From the NCBI GenBank assembly GCA_903856295.1, contig CAIOBP010000252.1:1-39314 (forward strand): a stretch of 39,314 nt of DNA, read 5' to 3'. The notes beneath the pieces were generated by a model that worked only from the letters and a program-made list of their open reading frames with translations, ran no database searches and had not been told where the DNA came from. The DNA comes from an uncultured Rhodospirillales bacterium. GTDB lineage: Bacteria; Pseudomonadota; Alphaproteobacteria; Azospirillales; Azospirillaceae. Position numbers and translations under genes: made by a program. Below are positions 6,927 to 14,382 of the stretch, in pieces; position 1 is the stretch's first letter; each line of letters starts with the position of its first letter.

Positions 6927-9656
6927 TCAGGAACCTTGCCCCGGGGGGACGGCGGCGTCCAGACGCAGCCGAACCTCAAGGACTCCGGGCTCGTCCGGGT
7001 TGTCGTGGCGGGAGAAGCGATAGTGGTTCGCGAGTTTGGTCATTCCGAGATTTTCTCGTAAAACTTCGGCGTAAACCTCGCCGATGCCGCGCTGGCGGGC
7101 GTAGGAAATGGTTTTTCCCATTAAAAGCGTCCCGAGTCCCCGATGAGTCTGACTGCTGCGAATCATCGGGGCGAACTCGGCGCGCTTGAGGTCCGGGTCG
7201 GCGATGAGATGGACGACGCCGAGAATCTCGGCGCCCAGATGGTCGGGGGTGATCAGGATGAAGGCCATCTCACGGTCGTAATCGATCTGGGTCATGCGCG
7301 CGGCGGTGTGGTGGGAGAGCCGGCGGGTCGGCGCGAAGAAGCGCAGGCGCAGATCCTCGGCGCTCATGGCCGCGATCATGAGGTGGAGCGCCGGTTCGTC
7401 CTCGGGCCGGATCGGCCGGATCAGGACCGGCGTGCCGTCGCGCAGCGTCGCCGCTTCCTCCAGCTGCTTGGGGTAGGGCTGAATGGCCAGCCGGGCGGCC
7501 CCGGGCTGGACCGGCGTCTCGATCCGGATGCGGGCGTTGAGCGCGAGCACGCCGACATGGCTGGCGAACAGCGGGTCGACCTCCAGCTCGGCGATTTCCG
7601 GAAAATCCGCCACCAGATGGGACATCTTGATCAGCGCCTGGGCGACGGCGTCGAGGTCCACCGCCTTGCGGCCGCGATAGCCGCGCATCAGCCGCCAGAC
7701 GCGGGTGCGCGCCATCAGGTCGTGGGCCAGGGTCATGTTGAGCGGGGGCAGGGACAGCGCCTCGTCTTCCAGGGCCCGGCCGCCGGTGCCGCCCTGGCCG
7801 AAGCGCAGCACCGGGCCGAACAGCCGGTCCTCGCTCATGCCGATCATCAGCCGCTGCGCCTCGCCGAGATCGGCCATGGCCTGGACGGTGAAAGCTTCCG
7901 GACTGACCGGCGGGTCCATCTCGGCGGCCTGGAGCAGCAGCCGGTCCGCCGCCGTCTGGACCTCCTCGGGGCTGCGCAGGTTGAGGATGACGTCGTTGAA
8001 ATCGGGGCGCTGGCTGAGGTCGGGCGAGCGTAGCTTCAGCACCACCGGCCGGCCGATCTCGCGGGCGGCGGCGGCGGCGGCCTCGGGGCTGGTCACCCGC
8101 CGGGTTTCGCCAACCTCGACGCCGTAGAGCCGGAGCACCGCCAGCGCCTCGGTTTCGCCCAGCCAGCGCTGGCCGGCGGCGAGTGCCTGGTCGATGATCG
8201 TTCGGGCCGCCGCTTCGTTGACCTCGAATTGATCGGGCACCGAGGGCGGGGTTTCCATCAGCAGTTCCTGGTTGCGATGGAATTCGACCAGTTGCAAAAA
8301 ACCGCGAATCGCGCCGTCGGGCGTGTCGTAGGAGGGAATGCGGTTGAGCGCGAACAGCCGGCGCGCCTCGACGGCCGCACCCTCGCCGAGCCAGCTGGTC
8401 AGCACCGGCCGGCGGCGGCCGTGGGGCTGGCGCTTGGCCACCTCGATCACCGATTGGGAAATCGCCGCGCCGTCGCCACTGGCCGAGGGCGTGTTCAGCA
8501 CCAGCACGGCGTCGTTGGTGCTGTCGCCGAGCAAGATCTCGAGGGTGTCGGCATAGCGCTTGGCGGTGGCGTCGCTGCCGATGTTCACCGGGTTGCCGTG
8601 GGACCAACTGGGCGGCAGCGCCTTGTTGAGCTTCTGCACGGTGTCGGCCGACAGACCGGCCAGCCGGCCGTCGCCGTCGATCAGGGTGTCGGTGGCCAGA
8701 ACCGCGATGCCGCTGCCGTTGGTGACGATGGCGAGGCGGCCGGGGCCGGCGGGAATGCCCGAGAAGGACACGCCGGTGCCCAGAGTCTGCACGGCGTCGA
8801 ACAGTTCCGACAGGCGATTGACCCGCAGGATGCCGGCGCGGCGGAAGGCGGCGTCGTAGACCTCGTCCGAGCCCGGCGGGGCGCCGACCCGGGCGCTGGC
8901 GCGGCAGGTGGCTTCCAGATTGCGCCCGGCCTTGATCACGATCACCGGCTTGTGCCGCGCCGCCGCCCGGGCCGCCGACATGAAGCGGCGGGCGCTGGTC
9001 ACCGCTTCGATATGCAGCAGGATCGCGCGCACGCTGCCGTCGGCCGCGAGGTAATCCATCAGGTCGCCGGCCTCGATGTCCACATGGTCGCCCAGGGCCG
9101 CGACGTGGGAAAAGCCGATGCCGCGTTCGCCCGCCCACTCGACCACGGCGCCGACCACCGTGCCGCACTGGCCGATCAACGCGATGTCGCCCTTGGCCGG
9201 GCGGGCCTGAATCAGGCTGGCGCTCAGGCCGAAGCCGGGAACCATCACCCCCTGGCTGCTGGGGCCGAGCAGGCGCAGCCGGTAGGGTTTGGCGGCGTCG
9301 AGCAGGCGCTGGCGCAGCGCCTGGGAGGGCAGGCCGCCGCTTTCGGCGCCGTCGGAGGTCAGAATCACGGCGCGGGTGCCGCGGGCGCCCAGTTGGTCGA
9401 TCAGCTCCGGCGCCTTGTCGAGGGGCGAGCAGACCACCGCCAGATCGGGCGCCATCGGCAGCGCCGCCACCGTGCGGTAGGCGAGTACGCCCTCGACCGC
9501 CATATGCTCGGCCGTAACCGGCATGATCGGTCCGCGAAAACCGCCATGGAACAGGTTGCGCGCCATCACCGAGCCCGGACAGCGCGGCGTGCCGCCGATA
9601 CCGACCAGGGCGATGGTCGCGGGACGGAGCAGGGCGTCGATGTTATGGATGGTCAT
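6927..9656 (-). CDS. Pat-type protein lysine acetyltransferase (acyl-CoA synthetase-like domain fused to GNAT)
   Basis: This 909-residue protein joins an ADP-forming acyl-CoA synthetase-like region (CoA-binding and ligase domains, residues about 1-460; ATP-grasp part about 470-700) to a C-terminal GNAT domain (about 735-905). The GNAT part has the acetyl-CoA loop QTHRGLGTLLM. In active synthetases the phosphohistidine sits in ASHTG; here the matching segment reads SARVG, with Arg256 at the histidine position, so synthetase activity is probably lost. Loss of that histidine is also known for Salmonella Pat and E. coli PatZ, which acetylate and inactivate acetyl-CoA synthetase. The same role is inferred here. 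The ATG at 9656 (MTIHNIDALL) is preferred to an upstream start at 9746 because the family begins there; its ribosome site is weak (GGGG). It looks monocistronic. Confidence 0.9.
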   Translation of the reverse strand: MTIHNIDALLRPATIALVGIGGTPRCPGSVMARNLFHGGFRGPIMPVTAEHMAVEGVLAYRTVAALPMAPDLAVVCSPLDKAPELIDQLGARGTRAVILTSDGAESGGLPSQALRQRLLDAAKPYRLRLLGPSSQGVMVPGFGLSASLIQARPAKGDIALIGQCGTVVGAVVEWAGERGIGFSHVAALGDHVDIEAGDLMDYLAADGSVRAILLHIEAVTSARRFMSAARAAARHKPVIVIKAGRNLEATCRASARVGAPPGSDEVYDAAFRRAGILRVNRLSELFDAVQTLGTGVSFSGIPAGPGRLAIVTNGSGIAVLATDTLIDGDGRLAGLSADTVQKLNKALPPSWSHGNPVNIGSDATAKRYADTLEILLGDSTNDAVLVLNTPSASGDGAAISQSVIEVAKRQPHGRRRPVLTSWLGEGAAVEARRLFALNRIPSYDTPDGAIRGFLQLVEFHRNQELLMETPPSVPDQFEVNEAAARTIIDQALAAGQRWLGETEALAVLRLYGVEVGETRRVTSPEAAAAAAREIGRPVVLKLRSPDLSQRPDFNDVILNLRSPEEVQTAADRLLLQAAEMDPPVSPEAFTVQAMADLGEAQRLMIGMSEDRLFGPVLRFGQGGTGGRALEDEALSLPPLNMTLAHDLMARTRVWRLMRGYRGRKAVDLDAVAQALIKMSHLVADFPEIAELEVDPLFASHVGVLALNARIRIETPVQPGAARLAIQPYPKQLEEAATLRDGTPVLIRPIRPEDEPALHLMIAAMSAEDLRLRFFAPTRRLSHHTAARMTQIDYDREMAFILITPDHLGAEILGVVHLIADPDLKRAEFAPMIRSSQTHRGLGTLLMGKTISYARQRGIGEVYAEVLRENLGMTKLANHYRFSRHDNPDEPGVLEVRLRLDAAVPPGQGS

Positions 9657-9900
9657 GGCGACCCCGGTTGGTGGCGCAGGAGCGCGGCACGTCTGGAAAC
9701 GTTCAGAGATGGCTGTCAGGTGACGGTTTCCCCCACCCCTTGTCAAGCCGCGGCATGGGGCGGGAGCCGGCCAGGCAGCGGCGGAAAAATGACGCCTCTT
9801 GACGTGCGCAGCAACCTATATGACTAATTGGCCGCTGGTGGTGCCCGCATATTGTTCGCCTAGCCAGGCTGCGGGGCCGTCTTGCTGAGGGGCGTCATGA

Positions 9901-10242
9901 ATGTATAACCGGTTTGCAATCGATGAATGGGTGATTATTCCCATTGGTGATAAGAAAACATTGCTCGGGCGCGAGGTTGGCACCACGTCTTATCGTGTCA
10001 CCAGCGAGGTCATTAAGATCGACACCACGAATCCGCCGCGCTGGGCCGCGACGAAGAGCGGATCTCATTATGATCTTCTCAACCGGGCGACCAGCATCGG
10101 CAAGTACGCTTATACGGCGGTTATGGATACATTGCTGAAGCGGGGCTATGCCGCCGAGGATGTCGCATATTTTCTTGTCGAGGCCGACCGCATCATCAAG
10201 ACCTGTAACACCGAAGAGGTCATCAGCATGTTCTTGAAGTGA
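9901..10242 (+). CDS. Unknown 113-residue protein, AT-richer than its surroundings
   Basis: I do not recognise a family. The ATG at 9901 is preceded by GAGGGG about 10 bases upstream; an overlapping ATG at 9897 stops at once. The sequence begins MYNRFAIDEWVIIPIGDKKT and looks globular: an N-terminal beta-rich half (RVTSEVIKIDT) and a C-terminal helical half (YTAVMDTLLKRGYAAEDVAY, then EADRIIKTC). There are no membrane segments. Codon use favours A/T at third positions far more than neighbouring genes (many ATT, GAT, AAG and TAT codons), suggesting recent acquisition or low expression. It is a lone plus-strand gene facing a minus-strand peptidase gene, and is followed by the largest copy of the hairpin repeat. 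Confidence 0.7.
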   Translation: MYNRFAIDEWVIIPIGDKKTLLGREVGTTSYRVTSEVIKIDTTNPPRWAATKSGSHYDLLNRATSIGKYAYTAVMDTLLKRGYAAEDVAYFLVEADRIIKTCNTEEVISMFLK

Positions 10243-10366
10243 ACGGGGTCTGGGGCCTGCGGCCCCAGTGGGGTCCAGGGGCAAAGCCCCTTGGTTGCCG
10301 AAGACAAGGCCAGGGGCTTCTGCCCCTGGACCTCGCCAAAGGCCGGCGGCCTTTGGAATCCGGGAC
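10243..10366 (+). repeat. Multi-hairpin repeat between convergent genes (copy 2, longest)
   Basis: Four hairpins follow one another: GGGGCC/GGCCCC near 10254-10266, AGGGGC/GCCCCT near 10277-10292, CCAGGGGC/GCCCCTGG near 10310-10329, and CCAAAGGCC/GGCCTTTGG at 10336-10356 with a 3-base loop. Shorter versions of the last two elements recur at 29014-29070 and 34368-34437. It fills the gap between the unknown plus-strand gene and the minus-strand M16 gene, so it is well placed as a two-way terminator. No T run follows on either strand. Confidence 0.75.
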
Positions 10367-11719
10367 TTAGGGCGTGGTGGCGACGCCTTCGGGCTGGCCG
10401 AGGACCAGGGTGGTGAATTTGGCCGGGTCGAGCAGGCGCTTGGCCACCCGCGCGACATCGGCAAGGGTCACGGCTTCGATCAGGCCGTTGCGGCGGTTGA
10501 GGTAGTCGATGCCGAGATTGTCGCGGCGGACCTGGAGCACCAGCCGGGCCGTCGCCGACGACGAGCTGAACTGGAGCGGGAACGAGCCGGTGAGATAGGT
10601 CTTGGCGTCGGCCAGTTCTTTTTCGGTGATGCCGCCCGCCGCCATGCGCGCCCATTCTGATTTGATCAGGGCCAGCGCCTCGCCGGCCTTGGCGTTCTTG
10701 GTCGAGCCGTTGACGATGATCAGCGCCGCGCGATCATACGGGTAGAGATAGCTGTAGACGCCGTAGGTCAGGCCGCGCTTTTCCCGGACCTCCTCGGTCA
10801 AGCGGGAGGAAAAGCCGCCGCCGCCGAGCACGTAATTCATGACATAGGCGGGAAACCAGTCGGGGTCGGCGCGCTTGACCCCCGGTTCGCCCAGCAGCAG
10901 AATCGACTGGGTCATCGGCCGCCGCATCACCAGCGTTTCGCCGCTGTGTTGGGGCTCGGTTTCGGCGACGACCAGGGGGGGGCACGACGTCGGCAGGGCG
11001 CCGAACAGCCGGTCGAGCGCCGGAGCCAGCGCCGATGGCGCGATATCGCCGGTCACCGAGACCAGCAGGCGATCGCGGCAGAAATTGGCCGCGACATAGC
11101 CACGCAGATCGTCGGCGGTCAGGCGGCTCACGGAGTCCACCGAGCCCAGCTCGTCGCGGCTGTAGGGATGGCCAGCGAATATCTGGGCGTAGAAGGCCTT
11201 GCGCGCCACCTTCGACGGGTCGGAGTCGCTCTGGCGGATTTCGCTGATCACCGCGGCGCGCACCCGTTCCACCGCGTCGGCGTCGAAGCGCGGGCGGGCC
11301 AGGGCCAGGGCCATCAGCTCCCAGGCCGAGTCCTGGTGCTCGGACAGGGTTCTGAGGCCGCCATAGAGGGTGTCCGGCCCGACCTGGAACAGCACCGAGC
11401 TGGCATCGTCCTGGAGTCTTTTGGCATACGCCTGACTGTCAAGATCGCCCGCGCCCTCGTCGAGCAGGTCGGAGGTGAGGTTGGCGAGGCCGCTCTTGTC
11501 GGCGGGATCGGCGCTGGCGCCGCCCGCGAAGGAGAATTCGACGGCGATCACCGGCACCTTGTGATCCTCGACCAGCCAGGCTTCGATGCCGCCGGGGCTG
11601 ACTACCCGTTGAATCTCAAGGGCTTCGGCGGTGCGGAGGGGCAGCGCCGCCGAAGCCGCGACCAGGGCCAGGGCGGATACCAGCCGGCGGACGGTGCGGG
11701 CGTTCACCATGGCGTTCAT
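10367..11719 (-). CDS. M16 family peptidase-like protein, non-catalytic type
   Basis: This 450-residue protein has the full M16 (insulinase/pitrilysin) fold but lacks the zinc site. Where HxxEH should be, the sequence reads GLANLTSDLLDEGAG. The C-terminal half keeps the conserved EEVREKRGLTYGVYSYLY segment that shapes the substrate cavity. The N-terminus has a signal-peptide-like hydrophobic stretch (residues about 11-32, ending near TAEALE), so it should be periplasmic. It overlaps the preceding catalytic M16 gene by four bases (ATGA), implying translational coupling. M16 proteins often work as a pair of one active and one inactive chain, as in mitochondrial processing peptidase and some bacterial heterodimers; that arrangement is inferred here. 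A second ATG four codons in is also possible. Confidence 0.93.
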   Translation of the reverse strand: MNAMVNARTVRRLVSALALVAASAALPLRTAEALEIQRVVSPGGIEAWLVEDHKVPVIAVEFSFAGGASADPADKSGLANLTSDLLDEGAGDLDSQAYAKRLQDDASSVLFQVGPDTLYGGLRTLSEHQDSAWELMALALARPRFDADAVERVRAAVISEIRQSDSDPSKVARKAFYAQIFAGHPYSRDELGSVDSVSRLTADDLRGYVAANFCRDRLLVSVTGDIAPSALAPALDRLFGALPTSCPPLVVAETEPQHSGETLVMRRPMTQSILLLGEPGVKRADPDWFPAYVMNYVLGGGGFSSRLTEEVREKRGLTYGVYSYLYPYDRAALIIVNGSTKNAKAGEALALIKSEWARMAAGGITEKELADAKTYLTGSFPLQFSSSSATARLVLQVRRDNLGIDYLNRRNGLIEAVTLADVARVAKRLLDPAKFTTLVLGQPEGVATTP

Positions 11720-13107
11720 TCTCCTTTGGCGGTGGTGGCGTCGGCCGGCAGCAATTGGCCGGTGACCCCGCCCTGGGCGCCGAGCACGGCGCGGGCGGCG
11801 GCATTGACCGCGGTGGTGGTGACGGCGGCGATGCGGTCGGGCCAGCTTTCGATGTCATCGATCGTGCGGCCGGTGGCCAGGGCCATGCCGATGGCGTAGG
11901 CCGGTCCCTGCAGGCTGTCGCGGGCGTAGACGGCGGCGGCGAGCATGCGCTTCTTGGCGGTGGCCACCTCTTCGTCGGTGACGCCGTCCTTCAGCAGCGT
12001 GTCGATCTCGGCGGTCAGGGCGAGTTCGGTTTTGCCGATCTCGCCCCCGGGCACCGGAGTGGCCTGGACTTCAAGGGTCGCGGCGCCGCGCGTGGTCGGG
12101 TTGTAGGACAGCCCGGCGCTCACCGCGATCCGCTGATCGACCACCAGGGAGCGGTTGAGGCGGCCGGTGGGGCCGCCGCTCATGATTTCCGTCAGCACCT
12201 CCAGGGCGTAGGCCTGATCGCTGTCGCCATGGGTGTAGGAGGGGGCGAGCACTTCCCGCACCACCGAAGGTTCGCGAATCTCGGAATCGTGCAGGATGAT
12301 CCGGCGCTCGGCGGTCAGGGCCGGGACCTCGAAGCGCAGGCGTTCGGGCACCGCGCGGGCCGGAATCGCGCCATAGGTCTTCTCGGCCAGCGGCCGCAGC
12401 TCGGCGGCGTCGATATCGCCGCTCACCACCAGGATGGCATTGTTGGGCGCGTACCACGTCCGGTAGAACGCTTCGGCATCCTCCCGGGTCAAGCCCTTGA
12501 TTTCATGCTCCCAGCCGATCACCGGCGTGCCATAGGGATGGTTGACGAACACCGTCGCTTCCAGCTGCTCCGAGAGGCGGTCGCCGGGCAGGTCGTCGGT
12601 GCGCTGGCGGCGCTCCTCCATCACCACGTCGCGCTCGGGATAGACCAGGGCGTCGGTGAGGCGGAGGTTGACCATGCGGTCGGCCTCCATGCCCATCACC
12701 AGCTCGAGGCGGTCGCGGGCGACATTCTGGAAGTAGGCCGTGTAGTCGAAGGAGGTGAAGGCGTTGTCGCGGCCACCGTTGCGGGCGACGATCTTGGAGA
12801 AGTCGCCGGGGCCGACGCTCGGGGTGCCCTTGAACATCAGGTGCTCAAGAAAATGCGCGATGCCGGACTTGGTCGGCGGGCAGTCATAGCCCCCGACCTT
12901 GTACCAGAGCATGTGGCTGACCACCGGCACCCGGCGGTTGGTTACCACCACCACCTGCAAGCCGTTGGCGAGGGTGAAGCTCTCGGGAAAATAGACGCCC
13001 TTGGCGACGGCGGGGGAGGGCGGCAGCGCCGTCGTGGCCAGAGTCAGGGCGAAGGCGGCGACAAGGCATCCGCGCTTGATGCCAAGGCGGAGAAGCGAGT
13101 CGGACAA
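11716..13107 (-). CDS. M16 family zinc metallopeptidase, catalytic type
   Basis: This 463-residue protein carries the inverted zinc motif HFLEH (His85, Glu88, His89) in GIAHFLEHLMFKGT. The third ligand region VVMEERR falls about 76 residues later (Glu164/165), as the family requires. The conserved NAFTSFDYTAYFQNV segment is also present. An N-terminal signal peptide (RGCLVAAFALTLATTALPPS) points to the periplasm. I place the start at the TTG at 13107 because AGGAGA lies about 7 bases upstream; an ATG 32 codons earlier has no such site and would bury the signal peptide. The non-catalytic partner overlaps its end by four bases. Substrates are unknown; protein or peptide turnover in the envelope is inferred. 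Confidence 0.93.
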   Translation of the reverse strand: MSDSLLRLGIKRGCLVAAFALTLATTALPPSPAVAKGVYFPESFTLANGLQVVVVTNRRVPVVSHMLWYKVGGYDCPPTKSGIAHFLEHLMFKGTPSVGPGDFSKIVARNGGRDNAFTSFDYTAYFQNVARDRLELVMGMEADRMVNLRLTDALVYPERDVVMEERRQRTDDLPGDRLSEQLEATVFVNHPYGTPVIGWEHEIKGLTREDAEAFYRTWYAPNNAILVVSGDIDAAELRPLAEKTYGAIPARAVPERLRFEVPALTAERRIILHDSEIREPSVVREVLAPSYTHGDSDQAYALEVLTEIMSGGPTGRLNRSLVVDQRIAVSAGLSYNPTTRGAATLEVQATPVPGGEIGKTELALTAEIDTLLKDGVTDEEVATAKKRMLAAAVYARDSLQGPAYAIGMALATGRTIDDIESWPDRIAAVTTTAVNAAARAVLGAQGGVTGQLLPADATTAKGE

Positions 13108-13172
13108 GGGCGGTCTCCTGCGGGGAAAGGGCCGGCTGTTCTCAAGGCATTGGGCTACGGGCGAGTCGGAGC

Positions 13173-13197
13173 CCGGCGCCTGACCTTCAGGCGCCGG
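13173..13197 (-). terminator. Hairpin between the DUF3035 lipoprotein gene and the M16 genes
   Basis: CCGGCGCCTGA (13173-13183) and TCAGGCGCCGG (13187-13197) form a perfect 11-base stem with a 3-base loop. It begins 11 bases after the lipoprotein stop codon. There is no T run, so it may be a weak terminator or an mRNA-stabilising hairpin that sets the ratio of the upstream genes to the M16 pair. Confidence 0.5.
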
Positions 13198-13207
13198 CGG
13201 CACCGCT

Positions 13208-13831
13208 CTAGAAAATCCCTTCCAGCGGCGCCTTGCGCTTGCGTTCGATGGTCGGCGTGCCGCCGGTGGTGACCGGCTTGCCGAGCGCGGCGTTGGTTTG
13301 CAGGCGCTTGGCCTCGGCGGCGGCGTCGACGGTGAAGGTCTGCGGTTCCTGCTTCTGCCAGAAGATCAGGCGATCGACCCAGCTCTTGTCGGCGTCCACG
13401 AGGTTGCGGGTTTCGGCGTCGATGGTGGCGCGGACGTTGGGCAGCGCGTTCTTCGCCCCGGCCTGGGTGAGAAACACCACCTCATCGGGACTGGCGGCCG
13501 ACTTGACGCGCTCGGCGCCCGGCGCCTGGGTGATGCCGAAGACGGTGCTGGAGGCGGCCTGGATGGTGCCGATCTCCTGTGGCCGGGGCGCGCCGGGGCG
13601 AGGCGGCCGGAGATTGAAATCCGGCGGCAGGCTCAGGGGCGGCTGGGTGACCACGGTGAATTCGTCGGGGGGCGCGTGATCGAGCCCGAAGGTCTGGCGC
13701 CAGCCGCTGCATCCGGCCAGCATCAGCGAGCCGGCGGCAAGGCAGGCGAGCGTCGCCGTGAACCGCCGGGCGGCCGGCTTGCGGTCAAGGGGTGCGGTCC
13801 GTTCCATCTTCCTGCGTCCGTTCCCGTTCAT
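13208..13831 (-). CDS. DUF3035 lipoprotein, BamF-like
   Basis: This 207-residue protein has a lipoprotein signal with lipobox LMLAGC (lipidated Cys about residue 41), followed by the DUF3035 hallmark DEFTVVTQPPLSLPPDFNLR. In Caulobacter a DUF3035 lipoprotein, BamF, belongs to the outer-membrane beta-barrel assembly complex. The remainder is charged and probably flexible. It lies 71 bases after lspA, whose product cleaves lipoprotein signals, and before the two periplasmic M16 genes. The ATG at 13831 has AAGG 7 bases upstream; an internal ATG at 13807 would shorten the N-region of the signal. The family call is good; membership in the Bam complex in this organism is inferred. Confidence 0.85.
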   Translation of the reverse strand: MNGNGRRKMERTAPLDRKPAARRFTATLACLAAGSLMLAGCSGWRQTFGLDHAPPDEFTVVTQPPLSLPPDFNLRPPRPGAPRPQEIGTIQAASSTVFGITQAPGAERVKSAASPDEVVFLTQAGAKNALPNVRATIDAETRNLVDADKSWVDRLIFWQKQEPQTFTVDAAAEAKRLQTNAALGKPVTTGGTPTIERKRKAPLEGIF

Positions 13832-13902
13832 GGCACTGCCTTAATGGTCTTGACTGGTCGCGCCGCGATCCGTTCCGATGGCGCCGGGGCTCCGGCAGAG
13901 TA

Positions 13903-14382
13903 TTACGACATTTCCTGCTGGCCGAACAATCCATCAATGAGGATCAGCGCGACGCCGACGGTGATTGCGCTGTCGGCGATGTTGAAGGCCGGCCAGTGCC
14001 AGCTGCCGACGTGGACGTCGATGAAGTCGGCCACCGCGCCCAGCCGCACCCGGTCGATGATATTGCCCAGCGCGCCGCCGATCACCAGCCCGAGCCAGAC
14101 CGCCGCCGCCGGTCTGGGATCGCGAATCATCCAGACCACCAGCAGGCCGATCACCGCCAGCGACACCCCGGCCAGGGCATAGGGCATGGCCTCGCCCGAG
14201 AACAGGCCGAAGCTGATGCCGTGGTTCCAGGTCATGACCAGATCCAGCCAGCCGGTGAGTTCGATGAACCGGGGCGGCTGCATCAGCTGGGTCACGACAT
14301 ACCATTTCACCAGCTGGTCGAGCGCGGCCATCGCGGCGGCGATGCCGAAGCCGAGGGTGAGGCGCGCGGAGGTGCTGCTCAT
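13903..14382 (-). CDS. lspA: Lipoprotein signal peptidase
   Basis: This 159-residue inner-membrane aspartyl peptidase (signal peptidase II) cleaves signal peptides from diacylated prolipoproteins. Four membrane segments are visible (about 10-28, 67-86, 94-107, 137-153). The conserved blocks are DQLVKWYV (residue 22), TWNHGISFG (51-59), GALGNIIDRVRLGAVADF and FNIADSAI, with catalytic aspartates Asp119 and Asp137. Length is normal for the family. Its ATG at 14382 overlaps the ileS stop codon (ATGA), so the two are translationally coupled. The ileS-lspA order is common in many bacteria. The DUF3035 lipoprotein downstream is a likely substrate. Confidence 0.97.
   Translation of the reverse strand: MSSTSARLTLGFGIAAAMAALDQLVKWYVVTQLMQPPRFIELTGWLDLVMTWNHGISFGLFSGEAMPYALAGVSLAVIGLLVVWMIRDPRPAAAVWLGLVIGGALGNIIDRVRLGAVADFIDVHVGSWHWPAFNIADSAITVGVALILIDGLFGQQEMS

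Noticed and set aside
9730-9745. TTGACA-like -35 on the minus strand upstream of the acetyltransferase gene
   Set aside because: No acceptable -10 box at 16-18 bases, so not listed as a promoter.
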